Source: Sphingobacteriales bacterium
GTDB taxonomy: Bacteria > Bacteroidota > Bacteroidia > Chitinophagales > CAIOSU01
Direction of reading: 5' to 3'
NCBI GenBank assembly: GCA_027486795.1
Contig: JAIXOI010000023.1
Coordinates: 186,001-250,000, forward strand
DNA length: 64,000 nucleotides
The notes beneath the pieces were generated by a model. That model saw only the letters and a program-made list of their open reading frames with translations. It ran no database searches and was not told where the DNA came from. A program made the position numbers and the translations under genes. Shown here in pieces: positions 9,283 to 18,543 of this stretch (position 1 is the stretch's first letter; each line of letters begins with the position of its first letter).

Positions 9283-10400
9283 GAGATAACCGTTTTAAGC
9301 TGCTTTTCGTGGCCTTGATAAATGGCCCCGCCAATATTGTTGCGACTAGCACCAGTAACACTTGCAAGGCAGTTTGCTTCGTTTCGCACCCTTAGCACAC
9401 CCACAAGCGCCATCAATATAGCCTCTTTAAACTCCACTGTTTGCCTGTCAGGTACTACAATCTGCAAAGGAAGTTTCTCTTGCAACTGCTCAATGAGGAA
9501 AGTATTGAACGCACCACCGCCCGTTACCAGCATTTTGGCGTCGTGTGGCACAGTAATGCCCTCGGTAAGTGCTATCTGTTTTAATGATTCTGCAGTTTGC
9601 AGTGCAATAACCTCCACCACGGTTCGTAACTTATCGGCCACGCTTGCTTGGTGGCGCTGAACTACTGGCAGCATAACCTTGCTTACCCAACCCCCGCTCA
9701 ACGATTTTGGATACTCTTTGGCATAATACCAGCTGGCGTTTAGCTCAGCCATCAAACCTTTATTTACGCTACCGCTTCTTGCCAGTTCACCGTCTTTATC
9801 ATAGTCTTTGCCTACTTGGCTGGCAAGTTTGTTCAGCACCAAATTAACAGGCACGATATCAAAAGCGACAAACTTGTCACCGGTGTTGGCAGCTATATTA
9901 GCTATACCGCCAAGGTTCAGAAAGAAATTATAATCCGGGAAAAATAACTTATTGGCTATCGGGGCAATGGGGGTGCCCTGTCCGCCAAGAGCTACGTCGG
10001 TGGTTCTAAAATCGCACACTACTGGAAAACCGCTGCGCACAGCAATGGCTGCTCCATCTCCAATTTGACTGGTAAAATGATTCTCTGGTTGATGGAAAAT
10101 GGTTTGCCCGTGCGAAGCAATAAAATCCAAATCGCCGGCAATGTTGTTAGCATCAATAAACTTACGCACTTCCTCACCCATGAAGTGGCCAAAAAAGGTA
10201 TGGGTTTTAATGTAGGTTACCGCATTTTGCATCACCAGTTTCTCTAATCTTAGCTTCCATTTATCTGGCATGGGCACGCACTCTGCCTTTAGCACTTTGT
10301 AGAGATATTTACCGTTGTCCACGGTTATATCGCAGTAGGCAAAATCCAACCCATCCAATGAGCTGCCCGTCATTATTCCGATCACTTTATAGTGCTCCAT
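9279..10400 (-). CDS. anmK: Anhydro-N-acetylmuramic acid kinase
   Basis: Phosphorylates 1,6-anhydro-MurNAc with ring opening to give MurNAc-6-phosphate, a cytoplasmic step of peptidoglycan recycling. Diagnostic motifs are GIMTGSSLDGLDFAYCDI at the N-terminus, GGQGTPIAPIANKLFF, LNLGGIANIA and VTGGGAFNTFL, in the usual order. The length of 373 is normal. It is first in a two-gene leftward unit with the SDR gene (4-base overlap). No murQ or ampG is in the window. Confidence 0.96.
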   Translation of the reverse strand: MEHYKVIGIMTGSSLDGLDFAYCDITVDNGKYLYKVLKAECVPMPDKWKLRLEKLVMQNAVTYIKTHTFFGHFMGEEVRKFIDANNIAGDLDFIASHGQTIFHQPENHFTSQIGDGAAIAVRSGFPVVCDFRTTDVALGGQGTPIAPIANKLFFPDYNFFLNLGGIANIAANTGDKFVAFDIVPVNLVLNKLASQVGKDYDKDGELARSGSVNKGLMAELNASWYYAKEYPKSLSGGWVSKVMLPVVQRHQASVADKLRTVVEVIALQTAESLKQIALTEGITVPHDAKMLVTGGGAFNTFLIEQLQEKLPLQIVVPDRQTVEFKEAILMALVGVLRVRNEANCLASVTGASRNNIGGAIYQGHEKQLKTVIS

Positions 10401-10471
10401 TGCCTAACGGTTTATTGAACCTTAGATACGCCAATCCTTAAAATAGTACCAAACCTGCTAAATATAGTAAT

Positions 10472-10801
10472 TTATTGCCTCAAAGTGAGCACATAACCTG
10501 CTACTGCATCTATCTCCTCAGCACTCAAAATCGATTTGTAGGGCGCCATAAGCTTTCGTCCGTTGGTAATAACTTGCACGGCCTCATCTTTGGTGAGGGT
10601 GCTAATGGCCAAATTGGCGGCCCCATTCAGCCCCATTTTGCCATCAGCACCATGGCAACTAGTGCAATATTTTTTAAAAGTAGATGCTCCAAGTGCAGCA
10701 GGCACCGATGATGAGGTGCTGCCAGAGTTATCGCTGCAACTATATAAGGATAGCATCAAAATCGTTAAGCCAAACGCAACAAGTAAAAGGATATTTTTCA
10801 T
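10472..10801 (-). CDS. Lipoprotein monoheme cytochrome c
   Basis: A 109-residue c-type cytochrome. Covalent heme-binding motif CTSCH is at residues 46-50. A likely axial methionine lies in GRKLMAPY, and the C-terminal helix AVAGYVLTL is typical of class I cytochromes. The N-terminus (MKNILLLVAFGLTILMLSLYSC) ends in a lipobox-like cysteine, so it is probably anchored in a membrane facing the periplasm. I chose the ATG at 10801 because it starts the signal peptide directly; an upstream in-frame start adds 12 residues that do not fit. It carries electrons, partner unknown. It sits 75 bases downstream of the 948-residue T9SS protein. Confidence 0.88.
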   Translation of the reverse strand: MKNILLLVAFGLTILMLSLYSCSDNSGSTSSSVPAALGASTFKKYCTSCHGADGKMGLNGAANLAISTLTKDEAVQVITNGRKLMAPYKSILSAEEIDAVAGYVLTLRQ

Positions 10802-10876
10802 TTTCTGGCAATGAGCGTTCAAGAATAAACTTTTCACCCTAAATCGTACCTCGTCAATCGCAAAACGTAAATGGCA

Positions 10877-13723
10877 CTATCGCAGCAAAGTTACGTTACC
10901 TGTTTCGGTTATTTCATCTCCATCGCGAGTAAGGGCCTTAATAACATACACATAAACGCCAAGATCTGCTTGGCTACTGCCAACGGTACCGTCCCAAAAC
11001 ACAGCACTGTTGTGCCCTTCAAACACTTTTTGACCCCAACGGTTAAACACGAAAACATCATCAACCCGCTCTATGTTCAAGGTTTTAATAATGCGGAACA
11101 CATCGTTCAGGCCATCTTGGTTGGGGGTAAAGGCATTAGGTACCAGAATTAGCGTTTTAACCTCTACATTTACGCGCACCGTATCGCTAGCCACGCAGCC
11201 AAACTCAGTTGTGGCGGTCAACACGTAGTTAACTGAGTTAAATGGAAAGCTAATCGGATTGAGAATGGTTGGGTCATCGAGATAATCAACTGGCGTCCAA
11301 GCAAACGAAACTCCGTTGCTGTTGCCCATAAGCATAGTAGACTCGTCTCTATAAACGGTAGTATCCAATCCAGCATTAACCAACGGCAATGGGTGCACCA
11401 CTATGTCCACCTCTAAGGTATCGGCAAACTGCGGACAGTCGTTGGTAACATATACCGTGTAGCTAGTATTTTGCAGTGGCGATGCGGTTGGATTGTAAAT
11501 GGTATCGCTGCTTAAGCCATCGGCAGGCACCCACAAGTAGTACTTGCCATCTTGCACTTCTAATTGAATGGTATCGTAAATACAAACATCGGGCGGACCG
11601 CTTAGCGATGCATTGATGGGATATTGCACTTCAATAAAAACGCTATCCACGTTGTCACACCCAAAGCTATTGAATGTGGTAAGATAAAATGTGGTAGCAC
11701 TATCTAGGTTAGTGGTTGGGTTTGCAATATTAGGATTGGAGACCAAACTATCGGGTTCCCAAAAGAAACTGATACCGTTCTGCCCTGTAAGCTGGTAAGA
11801 CGAGCCCAAACACAAAAAATCATCGGGCCCGGCATCGGTATTGGGAAGTGGGTTTACCGTTACGTTTATGTTCCCAGCATTGCTGCAACCATTGCTATCG
11901 GTAACATTTACCACATAACTAGTGTTTTGTGCTGGCGAAGCTAAAGGATTAGAAACGTTATTTGCCGAAAGCCCATTACTGGGTGCCCAAACATATTGGT
12001 TGCCGCCGCTAGCCGTAAGTTGAATGGTATCGAAAATACAAAGCGACGTGTCTGGCGAAAGTGTTACCGTTGGTAATGGAAACACCGTAAAACTTTTCTC
12101 GAGAGAATCAATACAGCCAAAGGATGACTGCACCACCAACTTCATGGTTTTTGCACCTAATACCGAATCAGCATAACTGAAAATAGGGTCGTTACCCGAA
12201 GGCTGTCCGTTCAAATACCATTGCCTACTGCCAAAACTACCAAAGTTTATGAGGGTTTGGTCAGCTATAAGAACGCTTTCATTCAAACAAGCTGGCGAAA
12301 TGGTAAAATCTACATCAGGCTTTGAGTAAACCGTTACTGATTGGGTTAAAGAGTCTCGGCATCCATTGGAGTCTTGGGCAATAAACTTAACGGTATAAAT
12401 ACCATCTTGCGCGTATAATTTCACTGGGCTTTGATTGCTGCTGGAAGTATTGTCTCCAAACTGCCACGTCCATGACACTAAAGAGCCATATTGAGCACTC
12501 GATTGATCATTAAACTGCATCGGTAGCCCCTCACAAACGGGTTGAAATGCATAATCAACATCGAAACCTGGATAAACCCGAATGTAAACCTTCGTTGTAT
12601 CGGCACAAAACAGGCCAGGGTTAGCTACCAGCGTTACAATATATTGGCCCGTATCAGGGTACAAATACGTTGGATTTCTAATTGTAGAAGTATCGGTATT
12701 AGTAGTGTTATCCCCAAAATTCCAGAGGTAAGATGTGGCATTGCGGCTAAGGTTTGCAAACGAAACATCGAAACCCTTGCAAGCATATGTATATAGCCCC
12801 GAAGTACCAGTTGCACCCGCACCTGTGGTATCAATCACCGGCACCTTGGCCTCCAAATCGATTATACAGCTTACTACATTGAACTGAAAATCCCTTCGGA
12901 TGGTCCCAATGAGCACCCCATTTCTATATTCGTTGGCACAAACACCCACAACATATTGCCCTTGCAATTGCGGCGTGCCCGTAAGTATGCCAGTATTTGG
13001 GTCGATGCTTAAAGCAACGCCGCCTAGCAAGTTATTAAGCGAATAAGGGCTTTGCCACACTACGTTTCCAAAAGGTGGTGGGGTAGGTATTGGCTTAGGG
13101 TCATTCTGGTCGCCACCCGTAAACGGCGTACAAAGTTCATACACTATCACATCCCCATCGGGATCGGTAGCAGAGTGGTCAAAAACCAACGGTTCGCCGG
13201 CACAAATTACAATGGGCGGAAAATCGTTGTATTCAGGGCTATTGTTGCAAGGAGTGCCTAGTGGATCAATGCGCACCGTATAAGTTGCCCCAACCGTACC
13301 TGGAGCCACCACATTGCCAATGGTAGAATTGCGGCAACAGCGCATATACACAATATCGTAGCCCCCGCTTTGAGGTGTTAAGAAATAATCAAAAACATAG
13401 CTAGCCTCTTCAACGCAAACATTGGATGGCGGAGACAAACAGGGGTTGCTAGTTTCAGGAGGTACATTCCTTCGGTTTTGATATATAACATCCAGCATAT
13501 CCACCTCATTGCCCGAAGCATCAAAGATGCCAATAAAAGCTGGGTCGTCGTAGTCGGCAACGTTGGGGCCGTTAGAGAAACAGTCCCTGTACACCTTCAG
13601 CGTTATCCGATACTGGTTGTTGCCCAAACACTCATAGTACATGTCGCCGCCAACTATATGCGCACCCCTAGCAGCCATTGGCACCAAGACAACAAGGAGT
13701 AAATATATCAGCAGCGTGCGCAT
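10877..13723 (-). CDS. Large PKD/Ig-like surface protein, T9SS type B sorting domain
   Basis: A 948-residue secreted protein. The signal peptide covers about residues 1-20. An N-terminal module of about 280 residues (HIVGGDMYYEC, RCCRNS, EYRNGVLIGTIRRDFQF) is homologous to that of the 1860-residue adhesin. Two PKD domains follow (YLWNFGDNT; WTWQFGDNTSSS), then a disulfide-type insert and four Ig-like units ending in 'NPxASP..NTSY' patterns. The C-terminus is the gliding-associated domain (VPNAFTPNQDGLNDVF, FNRWGQKVFEG). It is probably exported through T9SS to the cell surface. Its start is 3 bases from the stop of the upstream alpha/beta hydrolase gene, so they form one operon. Confidence 0.93.
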   Translation of the reverse strand: MRTLLIYLLLVVLVPMAARGAHIVGGDMYYECLGNNQYRITLKVYRDCFSNGPNVADYDDPAFIGIFDASGNEVDMLDVIYQNRRNVPPETSNPCLSPPSNVCVEEASYVFDYFLTPQSGGYDIVYMRCCRNSTIGNVVAPGTVGATYTVRIDPLGTPCNNSPEYNDFPPIVICAGEPLVFDHSATDPDGDVIVYELCTPFTGGDQNDPKPIPTPPPFGNVVWQSPYSLNNLLGGVALSIDPNTGILTGTPQLQGQYVVGVCANEYRNGVLIGTIRRDFQFNVVSCIIDLEAKVPVIDTTGAGATGTSGLYTYACKGFDVSFANLSRNATSYLWNFGDNTTNTDTSTIRNPTYLYPDTGQYIVTLVANPGLFCADTTKVYIRVYPGFDVDYAFQPVCEGLPMQFNDQSSAQYGSLVSWTWQFGDNTSSSNQSPVKLYAQDGIYTVKFIAQDSNGCRDSLTQSVTVYSKPDVDFTISPACLNESVLIADQTLINFGSFGSRQWYLNGQPSGNDPIFSYADSVLGAKTMKLVVQSSFGCIDSLEKSFTVFPLPTVTLSPDTSLCIFDTIQLTASGGNQYVWAPSNGLSANNVSNPLASPAQNTSYVVNVTDSNGCSNAGNINVTVNPLPNTDAGPDDFLCLGSSYQLTGQNGISFFWEPDSLVSNPNIANPTTNLDSATTFYLTTFNSFGCDNVDSVFIEVQYPINASLSGPPDVCIYDTIQLEVQDGKYYLWVPADGLSSDTIYNPTASPLQNTSYTVYVTNDCPQFADTLEVDIVVHPLPLVNAGLDTTVYRDESTMLMGNSNGVSFAWTPVDYLDDPTILNPISFPFNSVNYVLTATTEFGCVASDTVRVNVEVKTLILVPNAFTPNQDGLNDVFRIIKTLNIERVDDVFVFNRWGQKVFEGHNSAVFWDGTVGSSQADLGVYVYVIKALTRDGDEITETGNVTLLR

Positions 13724-13726
13724 TAT

Positions 13727-14500
13727 TCAAATAATAGGGTAATCAAGTAACTCTTCAATAGCCTTTTTTGTTTCGGCGGGGGCTTCAAAGATACCCATAT
13801 GTGCCACACCATCAAGCATTTCCACAAACGAAATATCGGGTATATCCAACTGCGCCAAACTGTTTTTTGATGATATGGCGGCATCTTCATTACCAACAAT
13901 AAACAACACTGGCCCTTTAAACTGTTCCAGCACTGCAGCCCTATCACTGCGATTCATTAAAGCCCTTAATGTGTTAATGACGTTGTTTTGGTCAATTTGG
14001 ATGCCTTGGTCAAACAAAAGTTTAATTGTTCCAGATAATTTATCCCGATTCCTTTCGGCAAACAGCCCCGCATAAAACTCTTCCATCAATGCCGCTGTGC
14101 CGTTTTTTTCGATAAAGGCTATCAATTTTTTACGGTCGGCCTTTTTCTCTTCGTCATCGGCAAAAGGCTGCGAGTGGAACATACACAACCGAGTAACCAA
14201 ACCTGGGTAAAGCTCCATTAATGCCAAGGCTACATAACCACCCATAGAGTGGCCTACAACGCTTACCTGCGCCACACCCAACTCATCCAACAAGGCCTTT
14301 ATACCGCGTGCTATATCCTCCAGGTTATCGGGCGCCGGTAATCTGGCACTTTTACCAAAGCCCGGCATATCAATACATAAGTGCTTGTATTTACTAGCGA
14401 AATTGCGGGTAAACTCATCCCACATGTTACCGTCCAGGGCCAAGCCATGGAGCCACAGCACCGCCGCCCCGTTGCCTTTTATTGTGTATGCTAATGCCAT
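13727..14500 (-). CDS. Alpha/beta hydrolase
   Basis: A 257-residue hydrolase fold protein. The oxyanion-hole motif LHGLALDG is near residue 18. The nucleophile elbow GHSMGGY gives the catalytic serine, the acid is probably in GNEDA, and the histidine in VAHMGIFEAP. It has no signal peptide, so it is cytoplasmic. Substrate unknown; this branch includes carboxylesterases and MenH-like enzymes. It precedes the large T9SS type B gene by 3 bases on the same strand. Confidence 0.9.
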   Translation of the reverse strand: MALAYTIKGNGAAVLWLHGLALDGNMWDEFTRNFASKYKHLCIDMPGFGKSARLPAPDNLEDIARGIKALLDELGVAQVSVVGHSMGGYVALALMELYPGLVTRLCMFHSQPFADDEEKKADRKKLIAFIEKNGTAALMEEFYAGLFAERNRDKLSGTIKLLFDQGIQIDQNNVINTLRALMNRSDRAAVLEQFKGPVLFIVGNEDAAISSKNSLAQLDIPDISFVEMLDGVAHMGIFEAPAETKKAIEELLDYPII

Positions 14501-14578
14501 TGCGCACTGGTAACTTTCCCAAAAGTAGGGCTGTGATAAAATTTGTGTTATTTTCGTTAGTCTAAGTTACGTAGAAAT

Positions 14579-17500
14579 ATGAGAAGTTTATTGCTTATTT
14601 TATCTGTTGGTCTTATCTCAATCGTTTCGTTATCGGCCCAAACCACGTTTCACACCAACGGGGTACAAGACGAGCGCCCAGGCCTATATGCCCTTACCGG
14701 GGTTACGCTTCACGTTGATTACAAAACCGTAATTGAAGATGCTACTCTATTAGTGCGCGATGGTAAGATTGAGCAAGCGGGCAAAACCGTAACCTTACCA
14801 AAGGGCGTGGTTACTTACGACCTAGCTGGGCACCATATTTACCCTTCATTTATCGATTTGCAAAGCGAATATGGCATTTCGCCCGTAAAACCAGGGAACG
14901 ACTATGACCGCGGCCCGCAATTGGAAACCAACAAAAAAGGTGCTTACGGTTGGAACCAAGCGATAAAGCCCGAAACAAGCGCTATTGATTTGTTCCATGT
15001 AGACGGCAAGGCCGCAAAAAGCCTTCGCGATATTGGGTTTGGCCTAGTGCTTACCCACCAAAATGATGGCATTGCCCGTGGTTCGGGCACTTTAGTATCT
15101 ACTGCTAGCAGCAAAGACAACGAAGTAATTATCAAAAGCCAAGCATCGGCGCACTATTCGTTTGACAAGGGCACGTCAACCCAAGACTACCCTGGCTCAT
15201 TGATGGGTGTAATTGCCTTGTTGAAGCAGACTTATTTAGATGCTAAATGGTATGCCAGCCAAAAGAACCCGGAAGAGTATAACATCTCATTGGAGGCTTG
15301 GAACAAACTGCAGCAATTGCCACAAATTATGGATGCCCAAGGTATTTTAAACAACCTTCGGGCCGATTTGCTGGGCGATGCCTTTGGGGTACAATACATC
15401 CTATTGGGTAATGGCACCGAGTACCAGCGCTTGAAAGACTTAAAGGCTACCAATGCCACTGTTGTTATCCCCGTCGATTTCCCCAAACCGTTTGATGTTG
15501 AGGACCCTTTTGATGCCCTTAACGTAAGCTTTACCGAAATGAAACACTGGGAATTAGCCCCAGCTAACCCCTATTTCTTGCAAAAAGAGGGCATTCCGTT
15601 TGTGTTTACGGCCAATGGATTGGAAGACCAAGGCAAATTTTTGGAACAGATATACAAAGCCCTTGAACATGGCCTAACCGAAGCCGAAGCCTTGAAAGCC
15701 CTTACCACCACCCCAGCCCAACTTTTGGGTGTAACCGATGTAGCCGGTAGTTTGGAGAAAGGCAAATGGGCAAACTTTTTGGTAACCGACGGTCCCATTT
15801 TCGGCAAAGAAACCCAAATACTGGAAAACTGGGTGCAGGGCAACAAATATACCATCAACCCCAAAAAACCTGAGAGCATTAATGGCAAGTACAAACTTAC
15901 CGTGGGTGCCCAAATTTACATACTTGAAGTAAAAGGAGAACCCACCGCGCCTAAATTCATCATTAAAACCAATGAGGCCGATACTGCTAAAACCAAGGTG
16001 GGTTTTGTTAAAAAGGATCAGTTGGTTACCCTTACGTATAGCCTCACCAACGATAGTACTTTGGTAACCCGCTTGAGCGGATTAATGGAAGGCCAAAAAT
16101 GGAGCGGCAAGGCAGAGTTGCCCGGCGGCATATGGACCAACTGGGCCGTTGAGTATACTGCAGCCATACCCGATACGAGCAAACCTGCCGAAAAAGATAG
16201 CTTAAAAGTGATGTTGTTTTCGCAAGAGGATATTATCTATCCCTTTTTGGCTTATGGTTCGCCGGAGTTGCCCAAGCAGCAAACCATTTTGGTACAAAAT
16301 GTAACTGTTTGGACCAATACCAGCAAGGGCATCTTAAAAAATACCGATGTGCTAATTAAGGGCGGCAAAATAGCCCAAGTGGGCAGCAACCTGCCAACCG
16401 CAGGGGTTGATAAGGTAATTGATGGCAAAGGCAAGCACCTAACCAACGGAATTATCGACGAGCACTCGCATATTGCCATTTCGGCGGGTGTAAACGAATG
16501 GACTGAGGCCAGCAGTGCCGAAGTAAGCATTGCCGATGTGGTGAACTCCGAAGACATCAACATTTACCGCCAATTGAGTGGTGGGGTAACTTCTGCACAA
16601 TTGCTGCATGGTTCGGCAAACCCTATTGGTGGCCAATCGGCATTAATAAAGCTACGCTGGGGCTATACACCTGAGCAGATGAAGATTGCCAATATGCCCA
16701 AATTCATCAAATTTGCCCTTGGCGAAAACGTGAAACAGGCCAACTGGGGCGAAGATAACACCATCCGTTTCCCGCAAACCCGAATGGGTGTTGAGCAAGT
16801 ATTTATCGACCATTTTACGCAAGCCCGCGAGTATGAGGCTGCCTGGAAAACTTACAATGGCTTATCGGCCAAATTAAAAGTTGGTGCCACCCCGCCACGC
16901 CGCGATTTGGAGATGGAAACCTTGCTGGAAATATTAAACAGCGAGCGCTTTATATCTTGCCACAGCTATGTACAAAGCGAAATAAATATGCTGATGAAGG
17001 TGGCCGAGCAGTTTGGTTTCCGCATCAATACGTTTACACACATACTAGAAGGATATAAAGTAGCCGACAAAATGCTTAAACATGGCGCTTTTGCTAGCAC
17101 TTTTGCCGATTGGTGGGCCTATAAAATGGAAGTACAAGATGCCATCCCTTACAATGCCGCCCTGCTAAGTATGGTAGGCGTAGTTACGGCCATCAATAGC
17201 GATGATGCTGAAATGGGCCGCCGCCTGAATCAAGAGGCTGCCAAAGGTGTGAAATATGGCGGTATGACCGAAGAGGAAGCGTGGAAAATGGTAACCCTGA
17301 ACCCAGCCAAAATGCTTCATTTGGATGCTACTTTGGGTACTATTGAGCCAGGTAAAGATGGTGATGTGGTATTGTGGAGTGAAAACCCGCTATCGGTTTA
17401 CGCTAAAGTGGAGTATACGCTAATTGATGGTACTATATTCTATAGCCAAGAGCACGACGAGCAATTGCGTCAAACCCTTGCCACCGAACGCAACCGATTA

Positions 17501-17641
17501 ATACAGGATATGCTATCAGCCAAAAACGGCGGTGCACCTACCCAAAGGCCAGTGAAAAAAGTGCAAAAACTTTGGCACTGCGACGATTTGGAAGGACTTG
17601 GCGAGCTGAGCGGTGATTTGCATAGTGGCCACGGACATTGA
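14579..17641 (+). CDS. Secreted tandem amidohydrolase (imidazolonepropionase-like)
   Basis: A 1020-residue protein with a signal peptide (residues 1-20) and two amidohydrolase-type halves. The N-terminal half has the usual beta-sandwich entry (LAGHHIYPSFIDL) but lacks the metal-binding HxH, so it looks catalytically dead. The C-terminal half keeps IDEHSHIAI near residue 627, a later histidine in CHSYVQSE, THILEGY, and the metal aspartate in NSDDAEMGRR, followed by the standard TLNPAKMLHLD...IEPGKDGDVVLW ending. It probably hydrolyses an amide or cyclic amide bond in the periplasm. A Cys/His-rich tail (LWHCDDLEG, SGHGH) closes the protein. A strong terminator follows. Confidence 0.9.
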   Translation: MRSLLLILSVGLISIVSLSAQTTFHTNGVQDERPGLYALTGVTLHVDYKTVIEDATLLVRDGKIEQAGKTVTLPKGVVTYDLAGHHIYPSFIDLQSEYGISPVKPGNDYDRGPQLETNKKGAYGWNQAIKPETSAIDLFHVDGKAAKSLRDIGFGLVLTHQNDGIARGSGTLVSTASSKDNEVIIKSQASAHYSFDKGTSTQDYPGSLMGVIALLKQTYLDAKWYASQKNPEEYNISLEAWNKLQQLPQIMDAQGILNNLRADLLGDAFGVQYILLGNGTEYQRLKDLKATNATVVIPVDFPKPFDVEDPFDALNVSFTEMKHWELAPANPYFLQKEGIPFVFTANGLEDQGKFLEQIYKALEHGLTEAEALKALTTTPAQLLGVTDVAGSLEKGKWANFLVTDGPIFGKETQILENWVQGNKYTINPKKPESINGKYKLTVGAQIYILEVKGEPTAPKFIIKTNEADTAKTKVGFVKKDQLVTLTYSLTNDSTLVTRLSGLMEGQKWSGKAELPGGIWTNWAVEYTAAIPDTSKPAEKDSLKVMLFSQEDIIYPFLAYGSPELPKQQTILVQNVTVWTNTSKGILKNTDVLIKGGKIAQVGSNLPTAGVDKVIDGKGKHLTNGIIDEHSHIAISAGVNEWTEASSAEVSIADVVNSEDINIYRQLSGGVTSAQLLHGSANPIGGQSALIKLRWGYTPEQMKIANMPKFIKFALGENVKQANWGEDNTIRFPQTRMGVEQVFIDHFTQAREYEAAWKTYNGLSAKLKVGATPPRRDLEMETLLEILNSERFISCHSYVQSEINMLMKVAEQFGFRINTFTHILEGYKVADKMLKHGAFASTFADWWAYKMEVQDAIPYNAALLSMVGVVTAINSDDAEMGRRLNQEAAKGVKYGGMTEEEAWKMVTLNPAKMLHLDATLGTIEPGKDGDVVLWSENPLSVYAKVEYTLIDGTIFYSQEHDEQLRQTLATERNRLIQDMLSAKNGGAPTQRPVKKVQKLWHCDDLEGLGELSGDLHSGHGH

Positions 17642-17660
17642 TACCTAAGCTACAGATGCC

Positions 17661-17701
17661 AAAAAAGAACGCCGCGCAAGTTTTGCGCGGCGTTCTTTTT
17701 T
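17661..17701. terminator. Strong bidirectional rho-independent terminator
   Basis: A perfect 19-base stem (17661-17679 with 17683-17701), GC-rich in the centre, with a 3-base loop. Its A and T runs make it functional in both directions. It lies between the convergent amidohydrolase and DUF1761 genes. Confidence 0.93.
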
Positions 17702-17777
17702 AACGAAATCCGTAAATTCTTCGCTCTACAGAAGAAATTTATCCGAGGCGAAACCGAAGCTGGCCAAGCAAGCGCTT

Positions 17778-18284
17778 TTAAGAAAACTGGCAAATAACCC
17801 CGCCCATGAGTGCAAGGCTTACTACCCAATAGCCAACGTGTATGGCAATATACTTAAAGCCTCGGCGCTCAAACAATGCGTTGATTGCAACAATAGGCAG
17901 CGCTAAAGTAATGCCAGCAATAGTGCCATGCAGTGCCCCATGTTTAAAGGTGCGGAAGCGATCGCCATAGGTTGCCATAAAGTTGTTAAAGTAAGTGGTA
18001 ACCTCCGCATTCGGGTCGGTAAGAAAACCAGGCTCACTGGCTAACGTTGAGTAAAAACCCATTTGATGGATAGTAATACTCAATAGGGCAGCACTGATAA
18101 AGAAACTGAAAAGATAGGTTAAACCAGCAATAACAATCATGTTGGAGCCTTTTATCTTATCCTCGTTTATCTCGGCTGCCTTCATCCAAGCATTACCAAA
18201 ACCGATTTTGGGATTGTACCACACAAAGCCTACAGCTAGTGGTATTAGTGCCGCAAGGGCAACAAACAAAAAATTGGGCATCAT
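17778..18284 (-). CDS. DUF1761 family membrane protein
   Basis: A 168-residue protein with about four membrane segments. The first (LFVALAALIPLAVGFVWYNP) contains the WYxP pattern typical of DUF1761, followed by GxxWMKAAEI. The remaining segments are near residues 50-70, 115-135 and 145-165. Function of the family is unknown. It stands alone, convergent to the amidohydrolase and divergent from dnaN. Confidence 0.82.
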   Translation of the reverse strand: MMPNFLFVALAALIPLAVGFVWYNPKIGFGNAWMKAAEINEDKIKGSNMIVIAGLTYLFSFFISAALLSITIHQMGFYSTLASEPGFLTDPNAEVTTYFNNFMATYGDRFRTFKHGALHGTIAGITLALPIVAINALFERRGFKYIAIHVGYWVVSLALMGGVICQFS

Positions 18285-18513
18285 AGGGAGTAGATTTTTA
18301 TTTAAAATTAAAATTTTTCCCTACAAAATAGCAATCACTGCTATACTTAAAGTGCACCTTTGGAGCATCAACATCGAAACCCTTAGCCAAGAATAAATTG
18401 ATTTATTACGAACCTGCCACAACAAAACCATGTTTTCAAGCACTACGGGCGGCTAATTATCAGTGTCTATCGTTTAGTTCTCCACACCTTTCTCAATTTA
18501 AAACGCAATACAC

Positions 18514-18521
18514 TATATTTG
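18514..18521 (+). promoter_or_regulatory. Candidate -7 promoter element for dnaN
   Basis: TATATTTG matches TAnnTTTG and lies 22 bases before the dnaN ATG, giving a short leader. No clear TTG was seen at the -33 position. Confidence 0.4.
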
Positions 18522-18543
18522 CTAGCTTAAAGTTGTAGACAAA

